A DNA stretch of 64,000 nt from Pseudomonas palleroniana (GTDB taxonomy: Bacteria; Pseudomonadota; Gammaproteobacteria; Pseudomonadales; Pseudomonadaceae): positions 267,629 through 331,628 of the forward strand of contig NZ_PYWX01000053.1 of assembly GCF_003031675.1 (NCBI RefSeq), in the 5' to 3' direction. Shown here piece after piece: positions 52,312 through 61,248 of this stretch. Each line of letters starts with the position of its first letter. Position 1 is the first letter of the stretch. Under the pieces are notes generated by a model. The model worked only from the letters and a program-made list of their open reading frames with translations. It did not search any database and was not told the DNA's origin. The position numbers and the translations under genes are program-made.

Positions 52312-53868
52312 TTACAGGCCGGGCAGGCGCTGGCGAATGTGTGCCACGAGTGCGTCGAGCGTTCCGATCTCATTGGTTTCTACGCGTTTGCTCAGGAGCA
52401 GTTCTTCGGCAGTCAGCGGTTCGCGGTGGGTTTGCTGTTCGTCAATAACGCTGAGTGTTGCGTCAGACGGGTCGTTTTTATCTGCCTGACGTTGCGCCAA
52501 CCAGTTGGCGATAACGGCTTGTGGTGCATTGCAGTCCAGAATCAGGAAAGGCGCGCCCGTGGCTTCGGCTATCTTGGCGGCTGCGTCACGCTGTTCTCGC
52601 TTCAGGAAAGTGGCATCGAGCACCACCGGGAAGCCCGCGCGCAATATAGTGTTGGCGATTTCGTTCAGGCGCGCGTAAGTCGCAGCACTGGCGTCCTGGC
52701 TATAGATTCCGGCCTGCGGCGTGTTTTCAATCTGCTGCTCACCAAACAGGCGCTTGCGCTCGACGTCCGAACGCAGGCGCACGGCACCCAGGGCTTCAAC
52801 AAGACGCATGGCAACGTGGCTTTTGCCGACGGCCGAAACGCCATGGGTAATTGCCAGGAAGCGCGACGGGATGGTGCTGTAGCTTTCCGCCAGGTTGGCG
52901 TAGTTACGGTACTGGCGCAGGGTGGTAGCGCGTTGCACCGGGTCGGCTTCGCTCGGCATGCTGAACAGCGCAACCTTGGCGCGTACCAGGGCCCGGTAGG
53001 CTTTGTAGAAGTTCAGGACTTCAAGGCCCTGATAATCGCCGGTCAATTCCAGATACTGGCTGATAAAACGTCGGGCCAGGGATTTGAGGCCGCGGTCTTC
53101 CAGGTCCATGGCCAGGAAGCCGGTGTCGGCGTACACGTCGGTGAAGCGGAACGGTTCATTGAATTCGATACAGTCGAAGATCACCACGTTGCCATCGATC
53201 AAGGTGGCGTTGCCCAGGTGGATGTCACCGTGGCATTCGCGGGTGAAGCCATCAAGCTTGCGTTGTGCCAGCAATGGTTTGAGGCGTTCGAAGCTGCTTT
53301 CGGCCCAGGCTTGCAGCGCTTGCAGTTGAGCCAGGTCGGCCTTGTCACTGAGGAACGGGCGGATCTGTTCGAAGTTTTGCCGTACCGGTGCCATTACCTC
53401 ATCCGGGGTGCCGGCAGGGTGGTCTTGCGGCACCTTTGGTGCGTTGAGGTGGAAGTGCGCGATTTGCCTGGCCATTTCATCGATGTGCGCGCTGGTCAGC
53501 TCGCCATTCGCCTGCAACGTGCTGAGCATCTGGCTTTGCGGGAACTGGCGCATTTTCAGCGCGTATTCGATCACCGGGCCGTCGCCGCCGATTTGCGGGG
53601 CGTCAGCGGTACCGGTGATAGGCAATACTTCAAGATACAAATCTTTGGTCAGACGCTGGTTGAGGCGCAGTTCTTCACGACAGAAGTGGCCGCGATCAGC
53701 CAGGTTGGTGAAATCCAGAAAGCCGAAGTTCATTGGTTTCTTCAGCTTATAAGCATAAGCGCCGGTCAGTATCACCCAGGAAATATGGGTCTCGATGACT
53801 TGAAACGCTTCAACCGGGTGCTGGTATAAAGCCGGGTTTTGCAGGGCAGCGATCAGGGGCTGGCTCAC
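52312..53868 (-). CDS. Fusion of aminoglycoside-phosphotransferase-like domain and P-loop ATPase
   Basis: 518 residues. The first about 330 residues resemble the APH/choline kinase fold (ECHGDIHLGNATLIDGNVVI with catalytic loop HGDIHLGN, then FDCIEFNEPFRFTDVYAD). The C-terminal part is a P-loop kinase-like NTPase: ITHGVSAVGKSHVAMRLVEA then VVLDATFLKREQRDAAAKIA. The combination is common in proteobacteria but its substrate is not established. Divergent from mrcB with a 118-bp spacer. Confidence 0.85.
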   Translation of the reverse strand: MSQPLIAALQNPALYQHPVEAFQVIETHISWVILTGAYAYKLKKPMNFGFLDFTNLADRGHFCREELRLNQRLTKDLYLEVLPITGTADAPQIGGDGPVIEYALKMRQFPQSQMLSTLQANGELTSAHIDEMARQIAHFHLNAPKVPQDHPAGTPDEVMAPVRQNFEQIRPFLSDKADLAQLQALQAWAESSFERLKPLLAQRKLDGFTRECHGDIHLGNATLIDGNVVIFDCIEFNEPFRFTDVYADTGFLAMDLEDRGLKSLARRFISQYLELTGDYQGLEVLNFYKAYRALVRAKVALFSMPSEADPVQRATTLRQYRNYANLAESYSTIPSRFLAITHGVSAVGKSHVAMRLVEALGAVRLRSDVERKRLFGEQQIENTPQAGIYSQDASAATYARLNEIANTILRAGFPVVLDATFLKREQRDAAAKIAEATGAPFLILDCNAPQAVIANWLAQRQADKNDPSDATLSVIDEQQTHREPLTAEELLLSKRVETNEIGTLDALVAHIRQRLPGL

Positions 53869-53972
53869 GGGCGATCCTTCAAAGTCTGGGAGAAATCATG
53901 GCAGGCATTATGGCGGCTACAGCCGGTCGTGCAAACCGCTGTCCGGCTCATGTTGATCATCAATAAAGTGCG

Positions 53973-53978
53973 TATAAT
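53973..53978 (+). promoter_or_regulatory. -10 element directly before mrcB
   Basis: A perfect TATAAT 8 bases ahead of the mrcB ATG (53987). No Shine-Dalgarno lies between them. TTGATC (53953–53958) is only 14 bp upstream, too close for a standard -35. If used, the transcript would start at or within 1–3 nt of the ATG. Confidence 0.4.
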
Positions 53979-53986
53979 CCGCCGCC

Positions 53987-56311
53987 ATGACTCGAACCCG
54001 ATCTCCCCGTTCCCGTAAAAAACCTCCTTCCCGCGGCCTGCGTCCCTGGTTGGGCTGGGCGCTCAAGCTCAGCCTGGTGGGCCTTGTGGTGCTTGCCGGC
54101 TTCGCGGTGTACCTCGACGCTGTGGTTCAGGAGAAGTTCTCCGGCAAGCGCTGGACCATCCCGGCCAAGGTATACGCTCGCCCGCTGGAGCTGTTCACCG
54201 GCCAGAAGCTGAGCAAGGATGACTTCCTCACTGAGCTCGATGCGCTGGGCTATCGTCGCGAACCCGTAAGCAACGGCCCGGGTGCGGCTGCCGTCAGTGG
54301 CAATACCGTCGACTTGAACACCCGTGGCTTCCAGTTCTATGAGGGCCTGGAAAAAGCCCAGCCGGTGCGCGTGCGCTTCTCCGGCGATTATGTGGCCGAG
54401 CTTTCGTCGCTCAATGGCTCGAAACTGCCTGTAGTCCGCCTGGAACCGCTGTTGATCGGCGGTATTTACCCGAAAAACCTTGAAGATCGCATCCTGATCA
54501 AGCTCGATCAGGTGCCACCGTATCTGCTGGAAACCCTGGTTGCGGTAGAAGACCGCGACTTCTACAGCCACTGGGGCGTGTCGCCCAAGTCGATTGCCCG
54601 TGCCATCTGGGTCAACACGTCCGGCGGCAAGATGACTCAGGGCGGCAGTACGCTCACGCAACAATTGGTCAAGAACTTCTACCTGACCAACGAGCGCAGC
54701 CTGACCCGCAAACTCACCGAAGCCATGATGGCGATGTTGCTGGAGCTGCACTACAGCAAGCAGGAAATCCTTGAGGCGTACCTCAACGAAGTATTCGTCG
54801 GCCAGGATGGCCAGCGTGCTGTGCACGGGTTTGGCTTGGCCAGCCAGTTCTTCTTTGGCCAGCCGTTGTCCGAATTGAAGCTGCATCAAGTCGCGTTGCT
54901 GGTGGGGATGGTCAAAGGGCCTTCCTATTACAACCCGCGTCGTAACCCGGAGCGCGCCCTTGAGCGCCGCAACCTGGTGCTCGATGTGTTGGAACAGCAG
55001 GGCGTCGCTACCGCCGAGCAGGTGGCTGCGGCGAAGAAAATGCCACTGGGTGTGACTTCTCGCGGCAAGCTTGCCGACAGTTCCTTCCCAGGCTTTATCG
55101 ACCTGGTCAAACGCCAATTGCGTGAAGACTACCGCGACGAAGACTTGACCGAAGAAGGCTTGCGGATTTTCACCAGTTTCGACCCGATTCTGCAGATGAA
55201 GGCCGAAGCGTCCGTCAACGACACCTTCAAGCGCCTGACCGGTCGCAAGGGCTCGGATGAAGTAGAAGCGGCCATGGTTGTGACCAACCCGGAAACCGGT
55301 GAAGTCCAGGCCATGATCGGCAGTCGCCAAGCCAGTTTCGCCGGTTTCAACCGTGCGCTGGATGCCGTGCGGCCGATCGGTTCGCTGGTCAAGCCTGCGG
55401 TCTACCTGACGGCCTTGGAGAAACCAAGCAAATACACCCTGACCAGTTGGCTGTCGGATGAACCGCTGTCGGTCAAGGGTGCCGATGGCCAGGTATGGAC
55501 GCCGCAGAACTTCGATCGCCGCTCCCACGGCACGGTGTTCCTGTATCAAGGCCTGGCGCATTCCTACAACATTTCCACCTCGCGCCTCGGGCTTGAAGTG
55601 GGCGTGCCGAACGTGCTGAAAACCTTGGGGCGCCTGGGCATCAACCGTGAGTTCCCGGCGTTCCCATCGATGCTGCTGGGCGCCGGTGCGATGACCCCGA
55701 TGGAAGTGGCCACGATGTACCAGACCCTCGCCAACGGGGGGTTCAATACGCCGATGCGCGGCATTCGCAGCGTACTGACCGCCGACGGTGAGCCGCTCAA
55801 ACGTTATCCGTTCCAGATCCAGCAGCGTTTCGACGCGGGCTCCATCTACCTGATTCAGAACGCCATGCAGCGCGTAATGCGTGAAGGTACGGGGCGCTCG
55901 GTCTATAGCGTGTTGCCGTCCAACCTGACGCTGGCGGGCAAGACCGGCACCAGTAACGACTCTCGCGACAGCTGGTTCGCCGGCTTCGGCCAGGATGTGC
56001 TGGCGGTGGTGTGGCTGGGCCGAGATGACAACGGCAAAACGCCGTTCACCGGTGCCACTGGTGCATTGCAGGTCTGGACCAGTTTCATGCGCAAGGCCGA
56101 CCCGCTGCCGTTGAACATGCCGCAGCCGGACAATATCGTGCAGGCATGGATTGATCCGCACACCGGCCAGGGTTCCGATGCCAACTGTCCGGGTGCGGTA
56201 CAGATGCCGTATATTCGCGGCAGCGAGCCACCACCTGGCGCCGCGTGCGGTGGCAGTGCGCCTGCTGATGCGGAGTCGGTGATGGATTGGGTCAAGGGCT
56301 GGATGAATTAA
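53987..56311 (+). CDS. mrcB: Penicillin-binding protein 1B, bifunctional peptidoglycan synthase
   Basis: 774 residues. Class A PBP: basic cytoplasmic tail (RSPRSRKKPPSRG), one membrane helix (about 24–46), UB2H domain, glycosyltransferase with catalytic Glu in LVAVEDRDFYSHWGVSPKSI and GGSTLTQQLVKNFYL. The transpeptidase has the SxxK serine in RPIGSLVKPAVYL, SYN in HSYNISTS and KTG in LAGKTGTSNDSRDSW. Polymerises and cross-links glycan strands in the periplasm. lpoP, its activator, follows 16 bp downstream. No ribosome-binding site is evident. Confidence 0.96.
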   Translation: MTRTRSPRSRKKPPSRGLRPWLGWALKLSLVGLVVLAGFAVYLDAVVQEKFSGKRWTIPAKVYARPLELFTGQKLSKDDFLTELDALGYRREPVSNGPGAAAVSGNTVDLNTRGFQFYEGLEKAQPVRVRFSGDYVAELSSLNGSKLPVVRLEPLLIGGIYPKNLEDRILIKLDQVPPYLLETLVAVEDRDFYSHWGVSPKSIARAIWVNTSGGKMTQGGSTLTQQLVKNFYLTNERSLTRKLTEAMMAMLLELHYSKQEILEAYLNEVFVGQDGQRAVHGFGLASQFFFGQPLSELKLHQVALLVGMVKGPSYYNPRRNPERALERRNLVLDVLEQQGVATAEQVAAAKKMPLGVTSRGKLADSSFPGFIDLVKRQLREDYRDEDLTEEGLRIFTSFDPILQMKAEASVNDTFKRLTGRKGSDEVEAAMVVTNPETGEVQAMIGSRQASFAGFNRALDAVRPIGSLVKPAVYLTALEKPSKYTLTSWLSDEPLSVKGADGQVWTPQNFDRRSHGTVFLYQGLAHSYNISTSRLGLEVGVPNVLKTLGRLGINREFPAFPSMLLGAGAMTPMEVATMYQTLANGGFNTPMRGIRSVLTADGEPLKRYPFQIQQRFDAGSIYLIQNAMQRVMREGTGRSVYSVLPSNLTLAGKTGTSNDSRDSWFAGFGQDVLAVVWLGRDDNGKTPFTGATGALQVWTSFMRKADPLPLNMPQPDNIVQAWIDPHTGQGSDANCPGAVQMPYIRGSEPPPGAACGGSAPADAESVMDWVKGWMN

Positions 56312-56327
56312 GCAAAGAGGGTTTCAA

Positions 56328-57059
56328 GTGAACAAGTGGTGGATTCCAGCTATTACAGCTCTGGCTTTGCTCAACGGTTGCTCCAGTGTGCAGCGTGGCT
56401 CCATTCCCGTAGTGGATTCGAGCACGACCGTTTCCAATAACGACCGGATTTCGGCCAACGGCGGTTTCCGCCAGACTGTCGTCAAACGTCCTGCCCAGGC
56501 CCCTCAAGCCGTGCCGCAGGATTCGGGCGTGGTCGTCATGGTGCCGGGTGCCGGAGCCGCTACCTCGGCGCCGATCAATGCCGAGCCGTGGACGCCAGGG
56601 CCGAGCACTTCGGGCCCAGTGGATTCGACGCCGATCCAGGCCGCACCGATCAGCCAAGGCACCTACAACATGCCACCTTCGACGCCGAGCGGCATTCCAT
56701 CGTCGAATGCCGGCGGCCTGTCGGCTGACGAGCAACTGGACGGGCCGGTATTGGCTTTGCTGACCACCGCCCAGCAACAGCAGGCCGGTGGTGACTTGAA
56801 CGGCGCATCGTCGAGCCTTGAGCGTGCCCAACGTGTTGCACCTCGCGAGCCGCAAGTGCTGTATCGACTCGCCCAGGTGCGTTTGGCCCAGGGGGATGCA
56901 CCGCAAGCCGAACAGTTCGCCCGTCGTGGCCTGACTCTGGCCAACGGTCGCCCTGACCTGCAGGCCAACTTGTGGGCTTTGATTGGTGATGCGCGTGCGG
57001 CGCAAGGTGATGCCGCCGGTGCCGCCCAAGCGCGGCAGAAAGCCAAGGTCAGCCTCTGA
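56328..57059 (+). CDS. lpoP: Outer-membrane TPR lipoprotein, PBP1b activator LpoP
   Basis: 243 residues. Lipoprotein signal with lipobox LLNGC (C18). A long Pro/Ser/Ala-rich stalk (about 60–140) that could span the periplasm is followed by two to three tetratricopeptide repeats (LERAQRVAPREPQVLYRLAQ, ALIGDARAAQGDAAGAAQAR). A TPR lipoprotein directly behind mrcB is LpoP in P. aeruginosa, the activator of PBP1b; position, lipobox and fold all fit. GTG start with GAGGG upstream. Its stop overlaps the next start (TGATG). Confidence 0.85.
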   Translation: MNKWWIPAITALALLNGCSSVQRGSIPVVDSSTTVSNNDRISANGGFRQTVVKRPAQAPQAVPQDSGVVVMVPGAGAATSAPINAEPWTPGPSTSGPVDSTPIQAAPISQGTYNMPPSTPSGIPSSNAGGLSADEQLDGPVLALLTTAQQQQAGGDLNGASSSLERAQRVAPREPQVLYRLAQVRLAQGDAPQAEQFARRGLTLANGRPDLQANLWALIGDARAAQGDAAGAAQARQKAKVSL

Positions 57060-57388
57060 TGGATGCACGTTTTCCCGCGATTGCCGAACAGTTGCTGTTG
57101 ATTGAGCGCGAGTTGCGTGTGCAGGGCTGGTGGGACGAAGTGCCCCCCAGCGCCGAGGCGCTTGGCAGCACCGAGCCCTTTTCGGTCGATACCCTGGATT
57201 TTCATCAGTGGCTGCAATGGATCTTCCTGGTACGCATGAAGCAGATTCTCGAGCAGGATCTGCCGCTGCCCAACGCGTCGGGAATCCTGGAGATGGCTGA
57301 GATGGTATACGCCGATCGGCCGTCGGAGAGCCTTGGCTTGCGTGATGCGCTGAAAAAGTTCGACCAACTGATCGTCGACGCTCGTTAA
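57059..57388 (+). CDS. YqcC-family protein
   Basis: 109 residues, all-helical, with AIAEQLLLIERELRVQGWWD, LDFHQWLQWIFLVRMKQILE and ESLGLRDALKKFDQLI, the pattern of the YqcC family (small cytosolic proteins of unknown function, sometimes next to truC). It overlaps lpoP by one base and so is part of the mrcB-lpoP operon. A terminator-like hairpin follows. Confidence 0.85.
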   Translation: MDARFPAIAEQLLLIERELRVQGWWDEVPPSAEALGSTEPFSVDTLDFHQWLQWIFLVRMKQILEQDLPLPNASGILEMAEMVYADRPSESLGLRDALKKFDQLIVDAR

Positions 57389-57397
57389 TTGCCTGAC

Positions 57398-57420
57398 TGC
57401 CGGTTTTTCCGGCAGTCTTG
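57398..57420 (+). terminator. Terminator-like hairpin after the yqcC-type gene
   Basis: GACTGCCGG/CCGGCAGTC with a TTTTT-containing loop, followed by TTGC. The T run beyond the stem is short. Ends the mrcB-lpoP operon. Confidence 0.65.
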
Positions 57421-57525
57421 CGCATATTTCTACCGCTTGACGACATTCAGGCGAGTTTTATCCCTCCTCAAACCCCTTTCTTATACGTTCTCGTGCGCTT
57501 AGTTGGAAAAAAGCGCAATTATTGC

Positions 57526-57554
57526 TTGACTTGAAGGGGCTGAAACAGAAGAAT
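57526..57554 (+). promoter_or_regulatory. Probable ilvI promoter, with a 260-nt leader
   Basis: TTGACT (57526–57531) and AAGAAT (57549–57554) are 17 bp apart with A/T-rich DNA upstream. Transcription would start near 57561, leaving a leader of about 260 nt before ilvI. That leader holds a 38-codon open frame (57605–57721) and a weak hairpin near 57772–57792. The -35 region shares AATTATTGCTTGAC with the rRNA-type promoter at 63811. Confidence 0.55.
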
Positions 57555-57819
57555 CCAAAGTCCGCTGTATCGGGACTGCCAGAAGCAGGCCCGCTCGGCA
57601 GATCATGAGGCGCATATCCGCGCCGACCTGTAACACCCGCAACGCGTTACCTCGCGCTGGGTGGGAAAAGCCCGCAACACTTGGGACGATCCCAATACTT
57701 GCTCAGTCAGTGCTGACGTAGTCGGCGACCACCGTCGCTCATGCTCTGTTGAGAAGTAAACCTATTAAGACCCGTCGGTTTTCAACGGACGGTATTCTGG
57801 CGTTTTAGAGGTGAACAAC

Positions 57820-59544
57820 GTGGAGCTTTTATCTGGTGGTGAGATGCTCGTCCGCTTTTTGCGTGACGAAGGCGTCGACTATATCTACGGGTACCCAGGT
57901 GGTGCTCTGCTGCATGTTTACGACGCACTGTTCAAGGAACCGGCTGTTACCCACATCCTGGTTCGCCACGAACAGGCCGCGACCCATATGGCTGATGGTT
58001 ACGCCCGTGCCACCGGTAAAGCCGGCGTGGTACTGGTAACGTCCGGCCCAGGCGCAACCAATGCCATTACCGGCATCGCGACTGCCTATATGGACTCCAT
58101 CCCGATGGTGATCATTTCCGGCCAGGTGCCAAGCACCATGGTGGGTACCGATGCATTCCAGGAAACCGACATGATCGGTATCTCCCGGCCGATCGTGAAA
58201 CACAGCTTCATGATCAAGCATCCGTCGGAAATCCCGGAAGTCATGAAGAAGGCCTTCTACCTCGCACAGTCCGGTCGCCCGGGCCCTGTGGTGGTCGATG
58301 TCCCGAAAGACATGACCAACCCGGCGGAAAAATTCGAATACGTCTTCCCGAAGAAAGCCAAGCTGCGTTCCTACAGCCCGGCCGTTCGTGGGCATTCGGG
58401 TCAAATCCGCAAGGCGGCAGAAATGCTCCTGGCGGCCAAGCGCCCTGTGTTGTACTCGGGCGGTGGCGTGATTCTGGGGGGCGGTTCAGCACCGCTCACC
58501 GAACTGGCCAAACTGCTTAACCTGCCGGTCACCAATACCCTGATGGGCCTTGGCGCATTTCCGGGGACGGACCGTCAGTTCGTCGGCATGCTCGGTATGC
58601 ACGGCAGCTACACCGCCAACCTCACCATGCACCACGCCGATGTGATTCTGGCTGTAGGCGCACGGTTCGATGATCGAGTGATCAACGGCGCGAGCAAATT
58701 CTGCCCGAATGCCAAGATCATCCACATCGACATCGACCCGGCGTCCATTTCCAAGACTATCAAGGCCGATGTGCCGATCGTGGGGCCAGTGGAAAGCGTA
58801 CTGACCGAAATGGTTGCCGCGCTCAAGGACATCGGCCAAGCGCCGAACAAAGAGTCCGTGGCCAGTTGGTGGAAACAGATCGACGAATGGCGCGGTGACC
58901 GCGGCCTGTTCCCTTACGACAAGGGTGACGGCAGCATCATCAAGCCACAAACCGTGATCGAGACCCTGTGCGAAGTGACCAAGGGCGACGCCTTTGTGAC
59001 CTCCGACGTGGGCCAGCACCAGATGTTCGCCGCGCAATACTACAAGTTCGACAAGCCTAACCGCTGGATCAACTCCGGTGGCCTGGGCACGATGGGCTTT
59101 GGTTTCCCTGCCGCCATGGGTGTGAAACTGAGCTTCCCTGACACCGACGTCGCGTGCGTCACCGGTGAGGGCAGCATTCAGATGAATATCCAGGAGCTGT
59201 CGACATGCCTGCAGTACGGGCTGCCGGTGAAGATCGTGTGCCTGAACAACGGCGTGCTGGGCATGGTTCGTCAGTGGCAGGACATGAGTTACAACAGCCG
59301 TCACTCCCATTCCTACATGGAGTCGCTGCCAGATTTCGTCAAGTTGGTTGAAGCCTATGGCCACGTCGGCATTCGCATCACGGATTTGAAAGATCTGAAG
59401 CCGAAGATGGAAGAGGCGTTCGCCATGAAGGACCGCCTGGTGTTCATCGATATTCAGGTGGATACCAGCGAGCACGTCTACCCGATGCAGATCAAAGACG
59501 GCTCTATGCGTGACATGTGGTTGAACAAGACGGAGCGTACTTAA
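57820..59544 (+). CDS. ilvI: Acetolactate synthase, catalytic subunit
   Basis: 574 residues. ThDP- and FAD-dependent. Joins two pyruvates (or pyruvate and 2-ketobutyrate), the first shared step to valine, leucine and isoleucine. GYPGGALLHVYDALFKEP, ThDP-activating Glu in LVRHEQAATHMADGYARATG, and the C-terminal ThDP/Mg motif GEGSIQMNIQELSTCLQYGL then KIVCLNNGVLG. I chose GTG 57820 (MELLSGGEML) because AGAGG lies 8 bases upstream; a GTG at 57811 is too close. ilvH follows after 2 bp. Confidence 0.95.
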   Translation: MELLSGGEMLVRFLRDEGVDYIYGYPGGALLHVYDALFKEPAVTHILVRHEQAATHMADGYARATGKAGVVLVTSGPGATNAITGIATAYMDSIPMVIISGQVPSTMVGTDAFQETDMIGISRPIVKHSFMIKHPSEIPEVMKKAFYLAQSGRPGPVVVDVPKDMTNPAEKFEYVFPKKAKLRSYSPAVRGHSGQIRKAAEMLLAAKRPVLYSGGGVILGGGSAPLTELAKLLNLPVTNTLMGLGAFPGTDRQFVGMLGMHGSYTANLTMHHADVILAVGARFDDRVINGASKFCPNAKIIHIDIDPASISKTIKADVPIVGPVESVLTEMVAALKDIGQAPNKESVASWWKQIDEWRGDRGLFPYDKGDGSIIKPQTVIETLCEVTKGDAFVTSDVGQHQMFAAQYYKFDKPNRWINSGGLGTMGFGFPAAMGVKLSFPDTDVACVTGEGSIQMNIQELSTCLQYGLPVKIVCLNNGVLGMVRQWQDMSYNSRHSHSYMESLPDFVKLVEAYGHVGIRITDLKDLKPKMEEAFAMKDRLVFIDIQVDTSEHVYPMQIKDGSMRDMWLNKTERT

Positions 59545-59546
59545 TC

Positions 59547-60038
59547 ATGCGGCATATTATCTCCCTGCTTTTGGAGAACGAACCCGGCGCTCTGTCTCGT
59601 GTTGTCGGCCTGTTTTCGCAACGTAACTACAACATCGAAAGCCTGACTGTGGCGCCAACTGAAGACCCGACCCTGTCGCGCCTGACGTTGACCACCGTGG
59701 GTCACGATGAGGTCATCGAACAGATCACCAAGAACCTCAACAAGCTGATCGAAGTGGTCAAGCTGGTCGACCTGTCGGAAAGTGCCCACATCGAGCGCGA
59801 GCTGATGCTGGTTAAAGTCAAGGCCACGGGTGCTCAACGTGCCGAGATCAAACGCACCACCGACATTTATCGCGGGCAGATCGTCGATGTGAGTGCCAGC
59901 GTTTATACCGTTCAACTGACCGGTACGAGCGACAAGCTGGACAGCTTCATCCAGTCGATCGGGACGGCCTCGATTCTGGAAACGGTACGCAGTGGTGTCA
60001 CCGGGATTGCCCGTGGCGACAAAGTACTCAGCATCTAA
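59547..60038 (+). CDS. ilvH: Acetolactate synthase, regulatory subunit
   Basis: 163 residues. ACT domain at the N-terminus (MRHIISLLLENEPGALSRVV, GLFSQRNYNIESLTVAPTED), then the family C-terminal domain (VKATGAQRAEIKRTTDIYRG). Binds valine and gives feedback control over IlvI. ATG 59547 is 2 bp after ilvI and matches the family start; the longer frame overlaps ilvI. 47 bp precede ilvC. Confidence 0.95.
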   Translation: MRHIISLLLENEPGALSRVVGLFSQRNYNIESLTVAPTEDPTLSRLTLTTVGHDEVIEQITKNLNKLIEVVKLVDLSESAHIERELMLVKVKATGAQRAEIKRTTDIYRGQIVDVSASVYTVQLTGTSDKLDSFIQSIGTASILETVRSGVTGIARGDKVLSI

Positions 60039-60085
60039 CCCAAATTAGCGAATGGCCTTACGGCCTGGATATATAGAGGAACCTC

Positions 60086-61102
60086 ATGAAAGTTTATTAC
60101 GATAAAGATTGTGACCTGTCGATCATCCAGGGCAAGAAAGTCGCCATCATCGGCTACGGCTCCCAGGGTCATGCACAAGCCTGCAACCTGAAAGATTCCG
60201 GCGTTGACGTGACTGTCGGCCTGCGCAAAGGCTCGGCCACTGTTGCCAAGGCTGAAGCCCATGGCCTGAAAGTCACTGACGTGGCTTCCGCCGTAGCTGC
60301 TGCCGATGTGGTCATGATCCTGACCCCGGACGAGTTCCAGTCCACGCTGTACAAGAACGAAATCGAGCCGAACATCAAGAAGGGCGCCACCCTGGCCTTC
60401 TCCCACGGTTTTGCGATTCACTACAACCAGGTTGTGCCGCGCGCCGACCTCGACGTGATCATGATCGCGCCGAAGGCCCCGGGTCACACCGTACGTTCCG
60501 AGTTCGTCAAAGGCGGTGGTATTCCTGACCTGATCGCGATCTACCAGGACGCGTCGGGCAACGCCAAGAACGTTGCACTGTCTTACGCTTCCGGCGTGGG
60601 CGGCGGCCGTACCGGCATCATCGAAACCACCTTCAAGGACGAGACCGAAACTGACCTGTTCGGCGAACAAGCCGTTCTGTGCGGCGGTACCGTCGAGTTG
60701 GTAAAAGCCGGTTTCGAAACCCTGGTTGAAGCTGGCTACGCGCCGGAAATGGCCTACTTCGAGTGCCTGCACGAACTGAAGCTGATCGTTGACCTCATGT
60801 ACGAAGGCGGTATCGCCAACATGAACTACTCGATCTCCAACAACGCCGAATACGGCGAGTACGTGACTGGCCCGGAAGTGATCAACGCCGAGTCCCGTCA
60901 GGCTATGCGCAACGCCCTGAAACGTATTCAGGACGGCGAATACGCCAAAATGTTCATCAGCGAAGGCGCAACCGGCTACCCTTCGATGACCGCCAAGCGT
61001 CGTAACAACGCCGCTCATGGTATCGAAGTCATCGGCGAGCAACTGCGCTCCATGATGCCGTGGATCGGTGCCAACAAGATCGTCGACAAAGCCAAAAACT
61101 AA
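60086..61102 (+). CDS. ilvC: Ketol-acid reductoisomerase (class I)
   Basis: 338 residues, the short class I form. NADPH-dependent isomerisation and reduction of acetolactate to dihydroxyvalerate. Rossmann motif AIIGYGSQGHAQACNLKDSG, cofactor-specificity loop LRKGSATVAKAEAHG (RKGS, NADPH type), ILTPDEFQ, IAPKAPGHTVRSEFVKGGGI, and metal-binding acidic residues in DETETDLFGEQAVLCGG and AYFECLHELKLIVDLMYEGG. RBS GAGGAA upstream of ATG. Last gene of ilvIHC; keto-acid product also feeds PanB. Confidence 0.97.
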   Translation: MKVYYDKDCDLSIIQGKKVAIIGYGSQGHAQACNLKDSGVDVTVGLRKGSATVAKAEAHGLKVTDVASAVAAADVVMILTPDEFQSTLYKNEIEPNIKKGATLAFSHGFAIHYNQVVPRADLDVIMIAPKAPGHTVRSEFVKGGGIPDLIAIYQDASGNAKNVALSYASGVGGGRTGIIETTFKDETETDLFGEQAVLCGGTVELVKAGFETLVEAGYAPEMAYFECLHELKLIVDLMYEGGIANMNYSISNNAEYGEYVTGPEVINAESRQAMRNALKRIQDGEYAKMFISEGATGYPSMTAKRRNNAAHGIEVIGEQLRSMMPWIGANKIVDKAKN

Positions 61103-61118
61103 GTCGTATGTATCAAGA

Positions 61119-61146
61119 GAAAACGCGGCCTAGGCCGCGTTTTTTC
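61119..61146 (+). terminator. Strong intrinsic terminator after ilvC
   Basis: AAAACGCGGCC/GGCCGCGTTTT with a two-base loop and a T run. Ends the ilvIHC unit. Confidence 0.92.
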
Positions 61147-61248
61147 GTTTGGGAGGACGGGTTCTGGTATAAAGCTGCATCCTTTGCGTGCGAACACTCG
61201 CCGCAAGTACTTGTCGAATTTTTTTCACACCGTTGTAAGGTAAAGTCC

